From Sipunculus nudus (Eukaryota; Annelida; Sipuncula; Golfingiida; Sipunculidae): a stretch of 64,000 nt of DNA. The position numbers and the translations under genes are program-made. The stretch's first letter is position 1. Each line of letters begins with the position of its first letter. Of the stretch, positions 58,885 through 64,000 are shown in pieces. The notes under the pieces were generated by a model that worked only from the letters and a program-made list of their open reading frames with translations, had not been told where the DNA came from and did not search any database. Location of the stretch: NCBI GenBank assembly GCA_026874595.1, contig CM049314.1:58640300-58704299 (forward strand), given 5' to 3'.

Positions 58885-60007
58885 GGTGGCGCCACCTGCA
58901 ACCATTTTTGCACAGCGTCCATCTGTTCATCTGCCTTGGGATAAAAACACTCATATCTCTGCATTGGTTTGACTTATCCATCTGAAACTTTGTATATGTA
59001 TACATCCTGGACAGCTTTCTTGATTTTATAACAGGTGGCGCCACCTACATTCACGTTTAAGCTGCAGACATCCAAGCTCATATCTCGGGAACCGTTTGAC
59101 CAGTTGGGCCAAATTTTTGCATGTGTATAGATCTCCCAAAGCTCTTTATTATACGCAAAACTGGTGGTGCCACCTGCAACCATTTTTGCACAACGTCCAT
59201 CTGTTCATCTGCCTTGGGATAAAATCACTCATATCTCGGCAGTGGTTTGACTTATCCACTTGATATTTTGCAGTTTTATACATCCTTGACAGCTTTCATG
59301 ATTTTATGAAAGGTGGCGCCACATACATTCAGATTTATGCTGCAGACATCCAAGCTCATATCTCAGGAACCATTTGACCGATTGGTAAAAAATTTTGCAT
59401 GTTGATAGATCTCACATAGCTTTTTATCATTCGCATAAGGGGTGGCGCCACCTGCAAACATATTTGCACAGCGTCCATCTGTTTGTTTGCTGTGGGATAA
59501 AATCACTCATATCTTGGCAGTGGTTTGACATATCTGCCTAAAATTTGCAGGTTTATACATCTTGGATAGCTTTCTGGTTTTTATGGCAGGTGGCGCCACC
59601 TTCATTTTTGTATACGCTGCAGACATTGAGGCTTATATCTCAGGACTGGTTTGACATATACCCCTGAAATTTTGCATGTGTATAGATCTCACATAGCTCT
59701 TAATCATACACAAAATTGGTGATGCCATCTGCCATCCATTTTTGCTCAGCATCCGTCTGTTTGTCTGCCGTGGGCTAAAATCACTCATATCTCAGTAGTG
59801 GTTTGACTTATCTGCCCTAAATTTTGCTTGTTTATACATCTTGGATAGCTTTCTGGATTTTTTAGCAGGTGGCGCCACCTACATTATGTATATGATGCAG
59901 ACATTCAGGCTTATATCTCAGGACTGATTTGACATATCCCCCTGAAATTTTGCATGTGTATAGATCTCACATATCCCTTAATCATACACAAAATTGGTGG
60001 TGCCACC
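58885..60007 (+). repeat. Dimeric tandem array with palindromic GGTGGCGCCACC cores
   Basis: Cores begin at 58885, 59034, 59163, 59312, 59441, 59589, 59718, 59868 and 59996. The spacing alternates about 149 and 129 bp, a 278-bp dimer repeated four times. One half carries gctgcagacatccaagctca, the other accatttttgcacagcgtcc and ctcatatctcggcagtggtt. Most cores are perfect 12-bp palindromes or one base off. Confidence 0.95.
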
Positions 60008-60355
60008 TGCCACCATTTTTGCACAGCGTCCTATTAGTGTTTAGTATTTGCATTGTTCATATACATGTTACACATGTTCTTGAAAAGTAATGGTCCAGCA
60101 TTGAAGCATTATACCTGGTGTAATCTCATTGCACAGGTTCGCATTAGGCCTGTAGGCCATGTTTTTATTCTATTGTTCATTCAATCCTATTTCAAGTTAT
60201 TTAACCTAAGCAACCTAAAGCAATCAATGTTTTGTAGAATGTACGAAGCCTAACCAATCATCTTTGAAATAGAGAAACTCAAAGACAGCCAATCATTGAA
60301 CCAGATAACCCGAATAAAATAAGAGGTAGACTCACTACGCCGCATAGCCAGGACA

Positions 60356-62232
60356 ATGGCAAACGAAGGTGAACACATCCTCCTTGGGGGTTGGTCAGAT
60401 GAGAAGAAAGCTACTCCTGACATTCAGGAGTTCTGCGACACGGTATGTCGATACTATAGCATCGAACCATATATTGAATTTAATAGTTAATAATCTTTCA
60501 GGATTTCATGTTTGTCGTGTATTTATGCTTCACACGTAAACAGATCCTGTTCATATCTGTGGCGCGTACGCAGTCTTTGGTTCAACGAGCCGTTCACTTG
60601 TCTATTTTTATGTTGAATAGGGTAGTTGGATTTATCAGTTGGTTTGAACCAAATAACTAGCTTGTTATAGGTGGTTGTCGAAGCACGTCTGATGCATTTC
60701 TAAACCAAACTAAATGGAGGGCATCGGGAATGTGACAATGAAATAAAGCCATATAAACCTGTCATGTTTTTTTGTACATGTGTTCTTTATTCGGGTGGCG
60801 TCTGGACAATGCATTTTTGTTCGTTACAGATTTAAGAGTTTGTTCATTTTTCGGGAGATAAGAAAGTTTTTCACAGACTTTATTGCATGCAAATTAGAAA
60901 TATAATTTCACTGAAATATAAAGTTTCAAGTAAGCAAGACTATTATAATTTATATCTGATTTTTTGTAAGATGCCGATTTCCACTTTAACTTTATTTTCA
61001 TACCGCGGCCTTATAAAAGACCATGAATACTTGCATAACCTCATTTGGTAGTCGTGTTAAAAGGATATTAACCAAATGACAATCGAAAGACATACGCAAT
61101 TCTATTATGATTTTCCCTCTTAATATTTCTGTCTTAAAGATACCCTTCATAAAATTGAACGAAAAAGGAATATTTACAATGTATATTTTCTCTTATAATA
61201 CATGTTTACATAATGTTATACTTTGTGAAATGGAGTTTATATAATGTAAAGTATCCTTACCTGAACAAAGGAAAGTTTTATATTACAAGGGATTTACACC
61301 ACAGAAAGCTGTTTAGAATAACACAAAATGTATAACGTCAGATAATAGGTATTATTCTTTTCTCCTCAATTAAGGTTCGGTTGGCCTTTCAAGAAAAGGT
61401 GGAAGAAAACTTCCGAATGTATGAAGCGCTGGCGTACATAAGTCAGGTGGTGGCTGGAAAGAACTACATCGCCAAGGTATAATTATTTCCTCATTTGTAA
61501 CAAAAAATATCTGATTTGAATGTTTGTTCAATGTCATATCTAATCAAGAATTCTTAGTTGATAAAATTTAAATTATTAAAAAAAACTGACATTTTATCAC
61601 TTAATTATATGCAGTGGCCAATTTTTTGTATATGTGATTCGTGATTAATAAGGAATCGATCAATATAGTTTTGCTAACACTAGGTTACGTCTTTTAAGGG
61701 CTAGAATTTGGTGTTTGCTATTTCGTGTCAACTAGATTTGGTGCAGTTTTAAAAAAATTAAATAAATATATTGGGTATGCCGATTAAAATTAAATAAATT
61801 TCTACTCCATGAGAAATGAAATTAAAGATGGATCAAAGGGTACCATCATAAACAAATGCGCCATTCTTTTTTAATTCCTCATGCGGTCGATGAGTTACGC
61901 CAATATACCAAGCTGTGACTGGATGGGTGGTGTTACATTGTAACGGTGGTTAAAATGATATTCACATATATCATGTTAATTCTGAAATAAAGCGAGTAAA
62001 CTATTTTATTCCAAAAATGTTTATTCTGAAAAAAGCTTATATTTATTCAGTTGAAGTATCTTTACGTTTTATTCCTGGTATGTACTCGTTTCTCTTATTG
62101 CAGGTGACCCTCGGTGACCAGTGCGTTCACCTAAAATTCTACCAAACGCTACCCCGTAAGGGTTCTAAAGTCACGCTGATCGACTATCAAATGCACCATA
62201 CAACTACAGACCCTATTCTACCTTTTAAGTAA
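60356..62232 (+). CDS. Stefin (type 1 cystatin), cytosolic cysteine-protease inhibitor
   Basis: Three exons with GT-AG junctions, all joined between codons: 60356-60442, 61375-61476 and 62104-62232 (TAA). They give 105 residues, near the ~100 of stefins. There is no signal peptide, so it should act in the cytosol against papain-like enzymes such as cathepsins. Binding parts are all present: N-terminal GG (residues 11-12), QVVAG (53-57) in the first hairpin and LP (79-80) in QTLPRK of the second. ATPDIQEFC precedes the helix, as in other stefins. Exons 2 and 3 (34 and 42 codons) match, from memory, the vertebrate cystatin B split. The start has a good context (gacaATGg). The gene looks intact. 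Confidence 0.93.
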
Positions 62233-62318
62233 ACCTATTCTGTATTGATGATGCAAAATGTGCTGTATTCCCTGATGTATTTCGGGAAAAATATATATCT
62301 ATTAAGAAATGTTAATCT

Positions 62319-62324
62319 AATAAA
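62319..62324 (+). terminator. Polyadenylation signal of the stefin gene
   Basis: AATAAA about 87 bases after the stop codon, the first canonical hexamer downstream. Confidence 0.6.
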
Positions 62325-63519
62325 AACAAAGGATACTATTTCTAATTACACAACAATCGATAAACAGTAAAAATATTCAGATTTAACTTTAAATTTGTTC
62401 TAGACATTTTTGTTAACAAGTGAGCAGATGTGGATTAATAAACAATAAGCATTCATATGTTGTTTTCTTTCTTTTTAATTTGAAGAATGGTGCGCCAGGT
62501 TGACTTGTTTGATGATAGAAACGGTTATGTCGTTAACATATGAAATATCTTAAAATATCCTGGCACGATAGTAATGATGATTTTTTTATATATGGTCAAT
62601 CTGCTTATACCGCTCTACTCTTATTAATCTGCCGTCCATTATAAAACACCATAATTCTCTTTCTTCTTAATCCTCATTTGGTTTAAAACGGTATACTTAT
62701 TGCAATTAAACTATATTTGAGATCACAATCAATATGCTTTACAAACAACCCATTCAGCGAACATGCCACTTCCCTTCTCCCTAACGTCAAATAGTGCAAT
62801 CTTATTGTAGGGTATTTTTACCAGTTATTGTGAAAAACGTAGTAAAACATTTTAATGACAAAAATAGTAAATTAAGATAACACAATTATTTCATCAGTGA
62901 GCCATCCTCAAACGTTATCCTTCAAACGAATTAAATACAATAAGCATTTCCATGCAGACGAAATTGAATTTACATTTATTGGAACAGACAGATTCCAACA
63001 ATCTGTAACATCGGTGTTCAAATAACTCAGCAATAATGAATTTTAATGAATATTATACGTTATCATGTCGTGACAAAATAAAATATTTAGGCATTACAAG
63101 TTTCAAGTTGTATCTAGGTATACCTAGGTTCAAGCTGTTACATTTCCAACGGGTTTACAAACGGCAAAATACAAATATACTATGCAGTCCCAAATAGGAT
63201 CTGTCCTACCAGTTATTGACATTATAGTGTGCCTTTCTTAATATGAATATTATAAAATAGGCATATAAAAAGCAGAGATCAAACTTTGTAGTCGAATTTT
63301 TGTACGTTTTGCATGCACAATGTTAGGAACGGGCAAGAATTATTATATATTTATATTATTTAAATTATAACCTGACTCATATGAATTTTTTATGGAAAAT
63401 ATAAAATTGTGTTTACCCACCGATAATACATAATGCATATACATATGTACAGCTCTCTGAGATGGTCAGCATGTGTATGTATGAGTTAATAGAATAGTGT
63501 TTAATACTTAAAGGGTTCC
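62325..63519. other. Intergenic, no gene seen
   Basis: AT-rich; nothing recognised. Confidence 0.4.
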
Positions 63520-64000
63520 TGTTTGTATTAGTACTGCACAAGATATATATAGGTTTGTTTAAAACTGACAAATATGTTTCCCTCTCTGCATATCACATCA
63601 AGAATATTTCTGGGTGGTGTGGTGTGTATAGTTATGTTATGTAATTCCACTGATATTTTTTGCCATACCGACAGGGGTCTCTGTGCGTGTATCATAACAT
63701 ATGAGCGATGACTGACCACCTGTAGGATGGTTTGTATGCTTTTGGATAGATTGCCTATGTAATAAATTTGCTTATTATTGACAGCAGTTTCCCTGTGTAT
63801 AACACAAACAAAAGATCACATTTTCCATTTATAAACCCTGTACAACCATATGAAATCTGGAATGGTCAACACACAATATGTGTGTCGTTGCATCACAAGA
63901 TAACATTTATTATTAACAAACCTCTGCAAGGTGGCAAACATTTCTGTGTACAGATGATCCATGGTACAGTTTACTTTGAGAATGACAGGTGCATATGTGT
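63520..64000. repeat. Degenerate tandem repeat, same family as 23100-23650
   Basis: cagatgatccatggtacagt, gaccgacaggggtctc-like text and gcatcacaagataacattta recall the 23.1-23.65 kb repeat. It runs off the right edge. Confidence 0.5.

Larger units (their letters stand above)
56227..60142 (+). mobile_element. Composite dispersed repeat, long form
   Basis: Begins AGCGAACCTGTGAGCTTATG and ends TTGCACAGGTTCGCATTAGG, like the minus-strand element at 49466-50819, with 11-bp GCGAACCTGTG inverted ends (56227-56237, 60132-60142). Inside are the GTCGT-rich head, aacggcaggagctagcatca, loosely repeated ~190-bp units to about 57310, a nested duplication zone (57713-58150) and the GGTGGCGCCACC arrays. 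There is no protein coding of note. I infer a non-autonomous mobile repeat that has grown by internal tandem amplification, or a nest of several elements. Confidence 0.55.

Noticed and set aside
58885-60007. CRISPR-like array
   Set aside because: Repeats alternate with conserved, not unique, spacers and the sequence is animal-type; it is an ordinary dimeric tandem repeat.

Overview
This window looks like animal nuclear DNA: AT-rich, gene-poor, full of (AT)n and (TAA)n microsatellites, tRNA-derived SINEs, short inverted-repeat elements and retrotransposon debris, with intron-split genes using GT-AG junctions. The mix (a Ty3-type element with the integrase end ahead of reverse transcriptase, an EGF-repeat receptor, a stefin, and a repeat style common in mollusc genomes) suggests a lophotrochozoan, most likely a bivalve or other mollusc. 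That assignment is inference; no species marker is visible.

Layout. 1-2798: 3' part of a dead Ty3/gypsy-class retrotransposon (integrase tail, RT, RNase H, polypurine tract, one LTR). 3.4-10.2 kb: no gene recognised; G-rich tract, minisatellite, pogo-like MITE, SINE copies and a diverged array carrying degenerate GGTGGCGCCACC cores. 10.88-13.17 kb: C-terminal six exons of a plus-strand EGF-repeat membrane receptor with a short tyrosine-containing tail; the first visible exon carries an in-frame TGA. 14-27 kb: repeats only (SINE, duplicated segments, hairpin element, hexanucleotide arrays). 27.43-28.63 kb: intact intronless 399-codon gene of unknown function with a hydrophobic-helix plus coiled-coil N-terminus. 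31.4-32.1 kb: possible two-exon minus-strand gene. 32.7-33.2 and 47.9-48.5 kb: LINE fragments on the minus strand. 34-57 kb: paired dispersed repeats, MITEs, a ~1 kb TIR element and a SINE set among AT arrays. 49.5-50.8 and 56.2-60.1 kb: two copies, in opposite orientation, of a large composite repeat with shared ends. 60.36-62.23 kb: complete three-exon stefin (type 1 cystatin) gene.

The genes look unrelated to each other: a surface receptor, a probable cytosolic cysteine-protease inhibitor and an orphan helical protein. There is no operon-like logic. The most interesting items are the orphan 399-aa protein, the composite repeat with its alternating 149/129-bp palindrome spacing, and the receptor's YMTM-containing tail combined with the in-frame stop.
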